This document shows positions 1 to 5,880 of a stretch of DNA of 6,234 nt, in pieces. Position 1 is the first letter of the stretch. The number at the start of each line of letters is the position of its first letter. The stretch lies in NCBI GenBank assembly GCA_023136305.1, contig JAGLSF010000124.1:1-6234 (forward strand), read 5' to 3'. The position numbers and the translations under genes are program-made. Below the pieces are notes generated by a model. It was not told the origin of the DNA, ran no database searches, and was given only the letters and a program-made list of their open reading frames with translations. This DNA is from Spirochaetota bacterium. GTDB taxonomy: Bacteria > Spirochaetota > B62-G9 > DRHN01.

Positions 1-24
1 TACAAGCAGCTGCTTACGGGCTGA
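1..24 (+). CDS. 3' end of an upstream gene, possibly an importer component (partial)
   Basis: The window opens inside what is probably the last codons of the gene before the permease. In frame 1 the tail reads YKQLLTG and stops at TGA 22-24; its codons mostly end in G or C, like the neighbouring genes. A substrate-binding protein or an ATPase is expected here by operon logic, but too little is present to identify either. A competing reading is frame 3, open from position 3 to TGA 90-92 (tail ending VGLVRIPL), which would place the inverted repeat at 51-84 inside a coding region and would nearly abut the permease start. I prefer frame 1 because a GC-rich stem-loop between a binding-protein gene and its permease gene is a common arrangement. 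Confidence 0.35.
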   Translation, partial: YKQLLTG

Positions 25-50
25 TCGTTTCACCAGTGGTTGAAATTAAT

Positions 51-84
51 GAATGCGCACGGGCAGTGGGGCTCGTGCGCATTC
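51..84 (+). promoter_or_regulatory. Perfect 11-bp inverted repeat (intercistronic stem-loop)
   Basis: GAATGCGCACG at 51-61 is exactly complementary to CGTGCGCATTC at 74-84, leaving a 12-nt loop. The RNA would form a strong GC-rich hairpin ending 22 nt before the preferred permease start codon. No T-run follows, so it does not look like an ordinary intrinsic terminator. Hairpins in this place in importer operons often protect the upstream transcript from 3' exonucleases or lower downstream expression, which would set unequal amounts of binding protein and permease. That role is inferred. If the alternative frame-3 reading of the upstream gene is right, the repeat lies within its coding sequence. 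Confidence 0.6.
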
Positions 85-96
85 CCTTATGAAAAC

Positions 97-101
97 AGGG
101 G
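97..101 (+). promoter_or_regulatory. Ribosome binding site that decides the permease start
   Basis: AGGGG lies 5 nt before ATG 107-109. The other in-frame ATGs at 53 and 89 have no purine-rich sequence at a suitable distance, and the one at 53 lies inside the left arm of the inverted repeat. This favours 107 as the start. Confidence 0.6.
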
Positions 102-106
102 TATAT

Positions 107-991
107 ATGCAGGAACTCAAGTATTCCCGATATCCCATCGAGTGGCTGTTTCCTGTAGTGATCCTCGTTATTCTCTTCACCGCCTTTCCTGTCGGATATG
201 CCATATGGAACAGCCTGCATCAGATAATCCTCGTGCTTCCCACCACTCCCTTTGTGGGATTGAAGAACTACAAGGAGGTACTGACAAGCCCCTACTTTAA
301 AGAGGCGCTCCTGAACACACTCCTGTTTACGGTGACAACGGCACCGGCAACCGTGATCATCTCCCTCGGGATTGCCCGGCTGCTCCTCACCAAGTTCTTC
401 GGGAGGGCAGTTCTCAGGCCCGTGGTGCTCCTACCCTGGGCCATACCCGGCTCTGCGGCAGGTATTCTCTGGCTCTGGATCTTCCACGGTCAATGGGGAC
501 TGCTCAACGGATTTCTGTTGAAGTTCGGCATCATTAAAAATTACATACCATGGCTCATGGACGCTCGTCTGGCCAAGCTGTCGGTGAGTATCGCACATAT
601 ATGGACAATGGTTCCCTTCGCAACCATTCTGCTCATGGCCGCTCTCACGACCATCTCCAAGGAGATCTATGACGCCGCAGAGGTGGACGGTGCTGGTCCC
701 TTTCGAAGGCTGGTCTCTATCACGATTCCTCAGATCAAGGGTATGCTCATCATCGCACTGATATACGAGTGCATCATGGGTCTTACCAGTTATGATACGG
801 TCTATTCGATGACAGCGGGGGGTCCCGGGGGGGCCACAACCCTTCTCTCCTATTTCATATGGGCTGAGGCCTTCAAGCTTCTGAACTTCGGGACCGGGGC
901 TGCCCTCGGCGTCATCATGGCAGTGATAACCTTTGCACTCATCATGGTTATTTTAAAGGCTATTCCATCCGATATCATGGTGAAGGAGTAG
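107..991 (+). CDS. Carbohydrate-type ABC transporter permease, MalF/UgpA-like
   Basis: Inner-membrane subunit of a binding-protein-dependent ABC importer of the carbohydrate uptake (CUT1-like) class; with the next gene it would form the heterodimeric channel. From the ATG at 107 it is 294 aa, usual for the family. Six hydrophobic segments can be placed at about residues 12-34, 68-92, 104-126, 157-180, 211-230 and 263-284. The cytoplasmic EAA loop that docks on the ATPase is at about 188-208 (YDAAEVDGAG followed by ITIP). The TAGGPGGAT stretch at 236-244 resembles the TxGGP signature of MalF-type subunits. I chose 107 over 53 and 89 because only it has a good ribosome binding site and because the extra residues do not resemble the family's N-terminus. 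The substrate cannot be read from a permease; sugars, polyols or glycerol-phosphate-like compounds are all possible. Confidence 0.93.
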   Translation: MQELKYSRYPIEWLFPVVILVILFTAFPVGYAIWNSLHQIILVLPTTPFVGLKNYKEVLTSPYFKEALLNTLLFTVTTAPATVIISLGIARLLLTKFFGRAVLRPVVLLPWAIPGSAAGILWLWIFHGQWGLLNGFLLKFGIIKNYIPWLMDARLAKLSVSIAHIWTMVPFATILLMAALTTISKEIYDAAEVDGAGPFRRLVSITIPQIKGMLIIALIYECIMGLTSYDTVYSMTAGGPGGATTLLSYFIWAEAFKLLNFGTGAALGVIMAVITFALIMVILKAIPSDIMVKE

Positions 992-995
992 GGGT

Positions 996-1880
996 ATGAA
1001 AGTGGCAAAGAAAGTGTTGATACATTTTCTGGCTCTCGTCGTATTCTTCTTCTGCATCAGCCCTCTGCTGCTGACGCTCATCGGCGGCATCCTGCCCGAT
1101 GCGGCGCTTCTCTCCTATCCGCCGAAGTGGTTCTCAATGAAGCCGACCCTGGCCTACTACAAGTACATATTCCTGGGTATTGTGCCGCAAGCCTATGAGG
1201 AGCGGGGAGCCATGCGAGGGATGATAACACAGGAGGCGCGGCAGATACCCAACTCCATGCTCAACAGCGCCATCATTGCGATCTCAGTCATGGGTGTCAA
1301 TATTGTCTGCGGCAGCATGGCTGCCTACGCCTTTGCACGGGTACGGTTCAGGGGCAAGTCCGCCACATTCCTCGGCATCGTCATGTGCCGACTTCTACCC
1401 GCCGCAGCCCTGGCAGTTCCCTTTTACCTGATCGTCCAGGCCATGGGTCTTCTGGACACGAAGATTGCCATCATCCTGGTGCACAGCCTTCTGACGCTCC
1501 CCTTCACGGTTCTCATATTGAGTGTCTTTTTCAGGAGAATTCCAATTGACATAGAGGAGGCTGCAACGGTTGATGGTGCAAGCCGCATGCAGGTGTTCAC
1601 AAAGATAGTTCTCCCCCTCTCCACTGCGAGCATGGTGGCAACAGGGTTGTTTGCCTTTATGCTCTCCTACTCGGAGTTCCTCTACAGCTTGATACTATCC
1701 GGGACGGATAGAACGCGAACGCTCTCTGTTGCCATGGCAGCTCTTTCCACGAACACGGATGTGGCCTGGGGAATGCTCATGGCGGGTGTATTCATTACAC
1801 TCATCCCATCACTTATCCTGGCTATTTTGGTCTGGAAGTTTGTGGTCGAGGGTATTATTCTCGGGGCACTGAAATACTAG
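996..1880 (+). CDS. Carbohydrate-type ABC transporter permease, MalG/UgpE-like
   Basis: Second channel subunit of the same importer, 294 aa. It starts 4 nt after the stop of the MalF-like gene; GGAG at 985-988, which overlaps the end of that gene, serves as ribosome binding site, so the two are likely translated together. Hydrophobic segments lie at about residues 8-32, 90-114, 122-148, 156-179, 211-233 and 260-285. The EAA loop is clear at 187-207 (EEAATVDGAS, then IVLP). The C-terminus, VVEGIILGALKY, has the GxxxGAxK pattern typical of MalG-type proteins, which in the maltose system reaches toward the transport pathway. A stretch of about 25 residues between the first two membrane segments (about 62-86) is charged and seems longer than in many homologues; it would face outside and could contact the binding protein. 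No ATPase gene follows, so it lies upstream, elsewhere, or is shared. Confidence 0.93.
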   Translation: MKVAKKVLIHFLALVVFFFCISPLLLTLIGGILPDAALLSYPPKWFSMKPTLAYYKYIFLGIVPQAYEERGAMRGMITQEARQIPNSMLNSAIIAISVMGVNIVCGSMAAYAFARVRFRGKSATFLGIVMCRLLPAAALAVPFYLIVQAMGLLDTKIAIILVHSLLTLPFTVLILSVFFRRIPIDIEEAATVDGASRMQVFTKIVLPLSTASMVATGLFAFMLSYSEFLYSLILSGTDRTRTLSVAMAALSTNTDVAWGMLMAGVFITLIPSLILAILVWKFVVEGIILGALKY

Positions 1881-1919
1881 GACCGCAGTAGGGTTGAAAA
1901 CTCAAGGACAATACCTGCA

Positions 1920-3359
1920 ATGAAAACAGCTGTTGAGAAAACCATTGAAGGCGATTCCCTGTACAGGGAACTGTTCGGGGACAACAGAGAGATACTCATA
2001 TCGAAGCGTGCAATGCTCAACAAAGTGTGGAATATATTCAGGAATCGTTTCGATACATCTTATTCCGGGAACAGGGTATATCTCATTGCTGTTCCCAACC
2101 GGGTTGAACTGCTGGGCAAGCACACCGACTATCAGGGCGGCGAGACCCTGCTCCTCACAGGACCGAAAAATTTCTTTGCCATTGCCGCTCCCTGCAGTGA
2201 CGGCACATCCCATTTTGTGAATGTAGACAGGGAACTGGGCGAGACGGTGCTGCGTATGAAGAAGGATGGGCCGGAGATGATGAGCGAGGGAATGGGCTCC
2301 AACTACACGCACCGGGTTGCCGAAAGGCTCAACCGAAATCTCCTCGATTCGGGATTCCCCCCCCTGGGGAATGTGAAGGCCGTTTTTTTCGGGGACATAC
2401 CTATCGGCGGCGGGACCTCGGGGTCTTCGGCAAAGGTGATAACAGATTTCCTCATCTTTGCCGCATCGCATGAATTGATCGATGAGGCTGCATTTGCGGA
2501 CCTCATAAAATCGAATGGAAAGAAGACGGGGCTCGAGCTTGATCAGCAGGGGCTCGACGATTATCTGCTCACCCTTTCGATGTACATTGCACACTATGAG
2601 AACGGTCTGGATTTCGGTGACCTGAAGGGCGACAGGGGAGTCGGCACGTTCGGTGGTTCCGAGGATCACACGGCAATTATACTCGGTGAGAAAAATCGGC
2701 TCCTCTTCTGCCGGTACTGCCCAACGCAGCTTCTTGAAAAGGTGAGCATTCCGGAAGAATACGTTGTCGTTGTTGCCTACTCGGGTAAAAAGGCCGAGAA
2801 GACCAGGGATGCCATGGCGAAGTACAACCGTCTGTCCGGAGACGCTGCACGGGCGGTGCAGGCACTGAATAAAGCAAACGGTACAGAGCATACATTGTTG
2901 AGGGATTTTTATCCCGAACTTTCATTTCGTGAGCGAACAGAAGCGGCAACAGATCAGCTGAAGGGGGATAAAAGCCTGCTCACACGGTCCTACCAGTTTT
3001 TCAGGGAACGGGAAATCATTTTCGAAGCAGTCGAATGGCTGAAAAAGCCGAGGATGGAAGCATACGGCAGGTTGATCAATGAATCCCACGATCTTTCAAG
3101 AAAATATCTGAAGAACATAGCTGACGAAGTCGACTATCTTCAGCAGTCCGCCAATGAACTCGGTGCCCTTGGCGCCACAGGATTCGGGGGGGGTTTTGGC
3201 GGGAGCTGTTATGCCGTTATCCAGGAAAGTCAGGCGGAGAACTTCATCGGGCAGTGGAGCGAGAAGTATCATCAGCGTTTCCCCCGGTATCGCGGCCTGA
3301 CTCAGTTCGACATATACCCCCCCTGCAGCGGCGCCACCTGGCAGTCAGTCAAGCTATAG
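1920..3359 (+). CDS. GHMP-family sugar kinase, galactokinase-like with altered substrate site
   Basis: Predicted cytoplasmic ATP-dependent small-molecule kinase of the GHMP superfamily, 479 aa against roughly 380-400 for ordinary galactokinases. The galactokinase signature region at 58-74 reads VPNRVELLGKHTDYQGG: the catalytic-type Arg (R61) and H68, D70 and Y71 are kept, but Glu of the classic GEHTDY is Lys67 and Asn of GRVN is Glu63. The glycine-rich ATP loop is at 161-171 (PIGGGTSGSSA). D249 in GGSEDH fits the catalytic Asp of the GxxDQ motif. Motif 3 is at 418-429 (GATGFGGGFGGS). The region around 385-407 with SHDLSRKYL resembles the conserved galactokinase SHxSLRxxY segment. The start has AAGGA at 1904-1908, 11 nt away, a little far. 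It follows the permease gene by 39 nt and precedes the URO-D gene by 10 nt, so it probably phosphorylates the imported compound. The changed sugar-binding residues argue against naming it galK. Confidence 0.85.
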   Translation: MKTAVEKTIEGDSLYRELFGDNREILISKRAMLNKVWNIFRNRFDTSYSGNRVYLIAVPNRVELLGKHTDYQGGETLLLTGPKNFFAIAAPCSDGTSHFVNVDRELGETVLRMKKDGPEMMSEGMGSNYTHRVAERLNRNLLDSGFPPLGNVKAVFFGDIPIGGGTSGSSAKVITDFLIFAASHELIDEAAFADLIKSNGKKTGLELDQQGLDDYLLTLSMYIAHYENGLDFGDLKGDRGVGTFGGSEDHTAIILGEKNRLLFCRYCPTQLLEKVSIPEEYVVVVAYSGKKAEKTRDAMAKYNRLSGDAARAVQALNKANGTEHTLLRDFYPELSFRERTEAATDQLKGDKSLLTRSYQFFREREIIFEAVEWLKKPRMEAYGRLINESHDLSRKYLKNIADEVDYLQQSANELGALGATGFGGGFGGSCYAVIQESQAENFIGQWSEKYHQRFPRYRGLTQFDIYPPCSGATWQSVKL

Positions 3360-3369
3360 AGAGGCATGC

Positions 3370-4431
3370 ATGACATCCAAGGAACGTGTTCAGATTGCCC
3401 TTGCGCACAGGGAGCCGGACCGGGTACCACTCGATCTTTGGATCACGCCTGAGATCGAGGCGTCACTGATAAGAGAAACCGGGTCCCGCGACGTCTATGA
3501 GATGCGTGTACAGCTCGGGCATGACTGTCTCATGTCCTTCGTGGGCATCGTGTCATCATTTTACATGAGCGATGAGGAGCAGTACGTGTGCCCCTGGGGA
3601 ATAACATGGCAGCAGGTCCGCTATGCAGGTGGCAAGGCAAAATACACGGAGATTGTTTCCCATCCCCTTGCAGGTGACGATTCCAAGCTCGACTCCTTCA
3701 GTCCACCCGACCCCGATGAGCCGGAGCAGTACAGGGAGGTGGAAGACCTGGTAGCACGCTATGGCAATACCCACTGCATTGTCGGAGGGGTGCTCGGATC
3801 GGTTTTCGAGACCCCCTGGTATCTGCGTGGCATGATGCAGTTTTTGCAGGACATGCTCACCAACAAGGACTATGCTCATCAGCTCATGGACATGGTCATG
3901 GAGTTTCATCGCAGGGCGGGCATACAGATGATCAGGCGGGGATGTGATATGCTCCTTGCAGGGGACGATGTGGGCACACAGGACAGGATGCTCATATCCC
4001 CCGACCTCTGGCGTGAGTTCATCAAACCCCGCTACGGGAAGCTCTTTCAGGAGTACAGAAGTGTCAAGAGTGATGTTCGTATCGCAACCCATATATGCGG
4101 CTCAATCGAGCCGATCATTGACGACCTCATCGAGGTCGGTGTGGATGTGCTCAACCCGGTGCAGCCCCTTGCCATGGACCCGGCACGCCTTAAAAAGAGA
4201 TTCGGGAAGAGGCTCTCGTTCTGGGGAGGGGTTGACGATCAGAAGGTCATTCCCTTTGGCACACCTGCAGACGTGGAGCGTGAGGTCAGATTGCGGTTGG
4301 AGCAGCTTGCGCCTGGAGGGGGCTACATCCTCTGCTCTTCCCACAATGTGCAGGCGACCACGCCGATGGACAATGTACATGCCTTTTACAACGCGTCAGA
4401 GCATTTTCGCTCCTATCCGATCAATGTGTGA
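3370..4431 (+). CDS. URO-D superfamily protein, MtaA/CmuA-type methyltransferase-like
   Basis: A 353-aa protein of the uroporphyrinogen decarboxylase superfamily. The N-terminus (TSKERVQIALAHREPDRVPLD) is the usual opening of URO-D-like proteins outside haem synthesis; the RQAGRY-type porphyrin-carboxylate motif of true HemE is absent. H241 and C243 in THICGS, with C322 in YILCSSHN, match the His-x-Cys...Cys zinc ligand pattern of corrinoid:thiol methyltransferases such as MtaA and MtbA, where zinc activates a thiol methyl acceptor. The closing segment SSHNVQATTPMDNVHAFYNA is typical of the family. It begins 10 nt after the kinase gene with GAGG at 3361-3364, so it is the last gene of the operon. 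No corrinoid protein or substrate-specific methyltransferase gene is visible. Metal binding is inferred from three residues. The protein may be a sugar-pathway enzyme of unknown reaction rather than a methyltransferase. Confidence 0.85.
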   Translation: MTSKERVQIALAHREPDRVPLDLWITPEIEASLIRETGSRDVYEMRVQLGHDCLMSFVGIVSSFYMSDEEQYVCPWGITWQQVRYAGGKAKYTEIVSHPLAGDDSKLDSFSPPDPDEPEQYREVEDLVARYGNTHCIVGGVLGSVFETPWYLRGMMQFLQDMLTNKDYAHQLMDMVMEFHRRAGIQMIRRGCDMLLAGDDVGTQDRMLISPDLWREFIKPRYGKLFQEYRSVKSDVRIATHICGSIEPIIDDLIEVGVDVLNPVQPLAMDPARLKKRFGKRLSFWGGVDDQKVIPFGTPADVEREVRLRLEQLAPGGGYILCSSHNVQATTPMDNVHAFYNASEHFRSYPINV

Positions 4432-4456
4432 GACCTCGTTAATGTGATGAAACAGT

Positions 4457-4469
4457 ATACCTGAGGTAT
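4457..4469. promoter_or_regulatory. Short palindrome ATACCT-G-AGGTAT, possible operator
   Basis: Two perfect 6-nt arms surround a single central base, 25 nt after the stop of the URO-D gene. The loop is too short for an RNA hairpin, so if functional it would be a protein-binding site on DNA. It lies about 50-60 nt upstream of the proposed -35 of the next gene. A 13-bp palindrome can arise by chance. Confidence 0.2.
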
Positions 4470-4506
4470 TGTGTTGCGCTGGGTATGTATTATTTGAGCA
4501 TGACCG

Positions 4507-4530
4507 AATTATGCATTGCGATAATTTTTT
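4507..4530 (+). terminator. Possible weak terminator: AT-rich stem followed by T-run
   Basis: AATTAT at 4507-4512 pairs with ATAATT at 4521-4526, and GC at 4513-4514 can pair with GC at 4518-4519, leaving a 3-nt loop and one bulged G. A run of six T at 4525-4530 overlaps the right arm. This is the only terminator-like element between the operon and the next gene, but the stem is mostly A-T and would be weak. The same bases contain the proposed -35 box of the next gene. Confidence 0.3.
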
Positions 4531-4543
4531 ATTGGGATAAGAT
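4516..4543 (+). promoter_or_regulatory. Possible promoter of the MTH1675-like gene
   Basis: TTGCGA at 4516-4521 and TAAGAT at 4538-4543 are spaced by 16 nt and each match the sigma-70 consensus at four positions. An overlapping TATACT at 4543-4548 is a better -10 box, but lies 21 nt from TTGCGA and has no better -35 partner. Transcription from here would give a leader of about 55-60 nt before the gene at 4609. The 177-nt gap after the operon supports a separate promoter. Confidence 0.3.
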
Positions 4544-4564
4544 ATACTAGGTTTGTCAGGGACA

Positions 4565-4579
4565 GGAAACCTGGTTTCC
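4565..4579. promoter_or_regulatory. 15-bp palindrome GGAAACC-T-GGTTTCC, candidate operator
   Basis: Perfect 7-nt arms around one central base. It sits just downstream of the proposed promoter and 14 nt before the strong ribosome binding site at 4593-4600 (GGGGGAGG, 8 nt from the ATG). Its symmetry and tiny loop suit a dimeric DNA-binding repressor better than an RNA hairpin. No regulator gene is visible in the window. Confidence 0.35.
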
Positions 4580-4608
4580 GTATATGCGGAGAGGGGGAGG
4601 TCTTTAGC

Positions 4609-5172
4609 ATGGAAGGCGGTATTGTTTACTTCAAGAAGCGGGGCAAGGAGAACACCGGGAAAACACTTGAGATTGCAAAGCGCAGAGCGCTGGAGCTTGG
4701 AATCAGTGAAGTGGTGATAGCGTCAACGCATGGCTATTCGGCTCTGCAGGCAGCGCAGGTATTTAGCGATACGGATACTCGTATCACAGCCGTGAGCATC
4801 TCACCGACCTTCGACGACGTGGGCTGGAGGATGACTGAGGATGAGAGGGTGCGCGTCGAAGAGGCGGGTGTAACTGTGCTGACCGGCCTGCACGCCCTGG
4901 CTGACGGAGTACCGGAGGGATTTTATGGGGAACACACCACGGGAACCATTGTTTCTGATACCCTGCGTTTTTTTTCCCAGGGAATGAAAGTAACGGTTGA
5001 GATATCGATCATGGCGCTCGAGGCAGGGATTATCACTCCCAAGACCGAGGTGATTTCGATCGGGGGTACTGATGAGGGTGTGGACACGGCAATCGTTGCG
5101 ATTCCCGCTTTCGCCCGTAAGATCAAGGAGTATCGCGTATTGGAGATACTGTGCAAGCCAAGGATGGCTTAA
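4609..5172 (+). CDS. Stand-alone pyruvate-kinase C-terminal-like protein (MTH1675/AF0103 type)
   Basis: A 187-aa protein that matches, from memory, the small family typified by archaeal MTH1675 and AF0103, which have the fold of the pyruvate kinase C-terminal (alpha/beta) domain without the catalytic barrel. Conserved-looking pieces are IVYFKKRGKENTGKTL at 5-20, VVIASTHGYSALQA at 35-48, GMKVTVEISIMALEAG at 125-140, ISIGGTDEGVDTAIV at 149-163 and the terminal EILCKPR at 179-185. As I recall, the archaeal structures were solved with bound FMN, so a flavin-phosphate or other ligand-binding role is possible; no reaction is established. It cannot be a pyruvate kinase because the ADP/phosphoenolpyruvate domain is missing. 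GGGGGAGG at 4593-4600 is a strong ribosome binding site and fixes the start. The gene is separated from the operon by 177 nt and probably has its own promoter, so a shared pathway is only a possibility. Confidence 0.85.
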   Translation: MEGGIVYFKKRGKENTGKTLEIAKRRALELGISEVVIASTHGYSALQAAQVFSDTDTRITAVSISPTFDDVGWRMTEDERVRVEEAGVTVLTGLHALADGVPEGFYGEHTTGTIVSDTLRFFSQGMKVTVEISIMALEAGIITPKTEVISIGGTDEGVDTAIVAIPAFARKIKEYRVLEILCKPRMA

Positions 5173-5499
5173 AGACAGAGTCGGAAGCTGGATTTGTGTA
5201 TCTCCTTGAGTCTCCTGATTAGAAAAGGTTCCTTCTTTTCTCGGAACAGCTCTAGGGAAAACGTACTCATGAAACTCCCTTGCTTTTCCCTTCGATAAGG
5301 TGGTAACAGAGACCTCCTGATCCGCTTCCTGTTCTGTAAGTCAAGATATGATGATTTTACAGGAGAAGGTGCGATCTTTTTACCACCCCAAAAGTGCTGC
5401 ATCCTCTTATCCCAATTTGTTTGACAAAACATCATTCTGAAGTAATAAAGGTTGAGTAGAGTTGTAGTGGTCGTTTGGTTAATCGAGATGAAGGAGCAA
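5173..5499. other. Non-coding gap between convergent genes; no supported gene
   Basis: This gap separates the + strand MTH1675-like gene from the minus-strand toxin gene. No reading frame in it has a ribosome binding site or a recognisable protein. It contains a 7-bp stem (AGAAAAG 5221-5227 with CTTTTCT 5235-5241) and the nested repeat described separately. No stem followed by a T-run is obvious, so neither convergent transcript has a clear intrinsic terminator. Base composition shifts across this stretch from that of the operon to the AT-rich vapBC segment. Confidence 0.5.
5299..5387. repeat. Nested imperfect inverted repeat, about 89 nt, possible structured element
   Basis: Complementary pieces occur in nested order: GGTGGTAA 5299-5306 with TTACCACC 5380-5387, GATC 5319-5322 with GATC 5373-5376, CTTC 5325-5328 with GAAG 5365-5368, and CTGTAA 5334-5339 with TTACAG 5357-5362, around a 17-nt loop. 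The left side is longer than the right between some pairs, so the fold would contain bulges. It could be a decayed mobile element, a small RNA or a bidirectional terminator-like fold, or be coincidental. I recognise no known family. Confidence 0.3.
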
Positions 5500-5880
5500 T
5501 TAATAAAGGGTTAAACCGGGTATCCGCTCAAAATGTTTTTTGTTTGTTGTAAAAAGAGGGAATTTTCTCTGCACGGCATTCGCTGCAATCATAATGTCTA
5601 CCGTATCAATTACATCACCCGTTAATTTCAACTTTGTATAAATTTCAGACGCTTTTCTTGCAATAGATTCTGTAAAATCGATCAAAGAGCACAGTGTAAC
5701 AAACTGTTCTCTCTGTTCGATATGTGTTGCATTGGTAACGCCGTTAAACAGCTCAAATAACGTAATAGTTGAAAGTGCAGCCCTGGATTCAAAAAGAAGT
5801 TTTTCAGTTTTTGAAGAAGATTTTTTATTGCTGAAAAATTCAAATACAATTCCTGTATCCAGCAAGATTATGTCCGCCAA
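5500..5880 (-). CDS. vapC: PIN-domain toxin ribonuclease, VapC-like
   Basis: Toxin of a type II toxin-antitoxin module, 126 aa, the usual VapC length. PIN-domain enzymes are Mg-dependent RNases that cut tRNA or rRNA when not held by the antitoxin. The acidic active-site residues are visible: D8 in LLDTG, E43 in LFELFNG and D95 in VDIMIAAN (D92 is close by); N113 in FTTNKKHF occupies the usual polar fourth position. The C-terminal FERIPGLTLY is typical. The usual DTN after the first strand is DTG here. The start is TTG (CAA on the + strand at 5878-5880), with GAGGGG (5889-5894 on the minus strand) 8 nt before it and no ATG nearby. It overlaps the end of vapB by 13 nt, giving translational coupling. 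The RNA target cannot be predicted. Confidence 0.88.
   Translation of the reverse strand: MADIILLDTGIVFEFFSNKKSSSKTEKLLFESRAALSTITLFELFNGVTNATHIEQREQFVTLCSLIDFTESIARKASEIYTKLKLTGDVIDTVDIMIAANAVQRKFPLFTTNKKHFERIPGLTLY

Noticed and set aside
4..15. Perfect 12-bp palindrome AAGCAGCTGCTT
   Set aside because: It lies in the likely coding end of the upstream gene and is made of ordinary Lys-Gln-Leu-Leu codons; no regulatory context.
1902..2891. Long minus-strand open frame (329 codons) opposite the GHMP kinase gene
   Set aside because: It is fully antisense to a gene with clear kinase motifs, has no recognisable domain and a Cys/His-rich random-looking composition; such frames are common opposite GC-rich genes.
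1920..3359. Naming the kinase galK
   Set aside because: The sugar-contact residues differ from galactokinase, the protein is about 90 residues longer, and no galT, galE or galM is in the window.
3370..4431. Annotation of the URO-D gene as hemE
   Set aside because: The porphyrin-binding Arg motif near the N-terminus is missing, a His-x-Cys...Cys pattern is present, and no haem genes are nearby.
3556..4447. Open frames of 178 codons (minus) and 167 codons (plus, from 3944) overlapping the URO-D gene
   Set aside because: Both are shadows of the conserved URO-D frame with no motif or suitable ribosome binding site.
5169..5435. Minus-strand 88-codon frame in the intergenic gap
   Set aside because: It has no ribosome binding site, is very rich in Arg, Lys and Phe with no recognisable pattern, overlaps the end of the MTH1675-like gene and runs through the nested inverted repeat.
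5348..5440. Short + strand frame (MMILQEKVRSFYHPK...) that faintly suggested a transposase N-terminal remnant
   Set aside because: Only 30 codons, no ribosome binding site, and the resemblance rests on a few Tyr/Pro/Ser positions; no neighbouring transposase sequence supports it.
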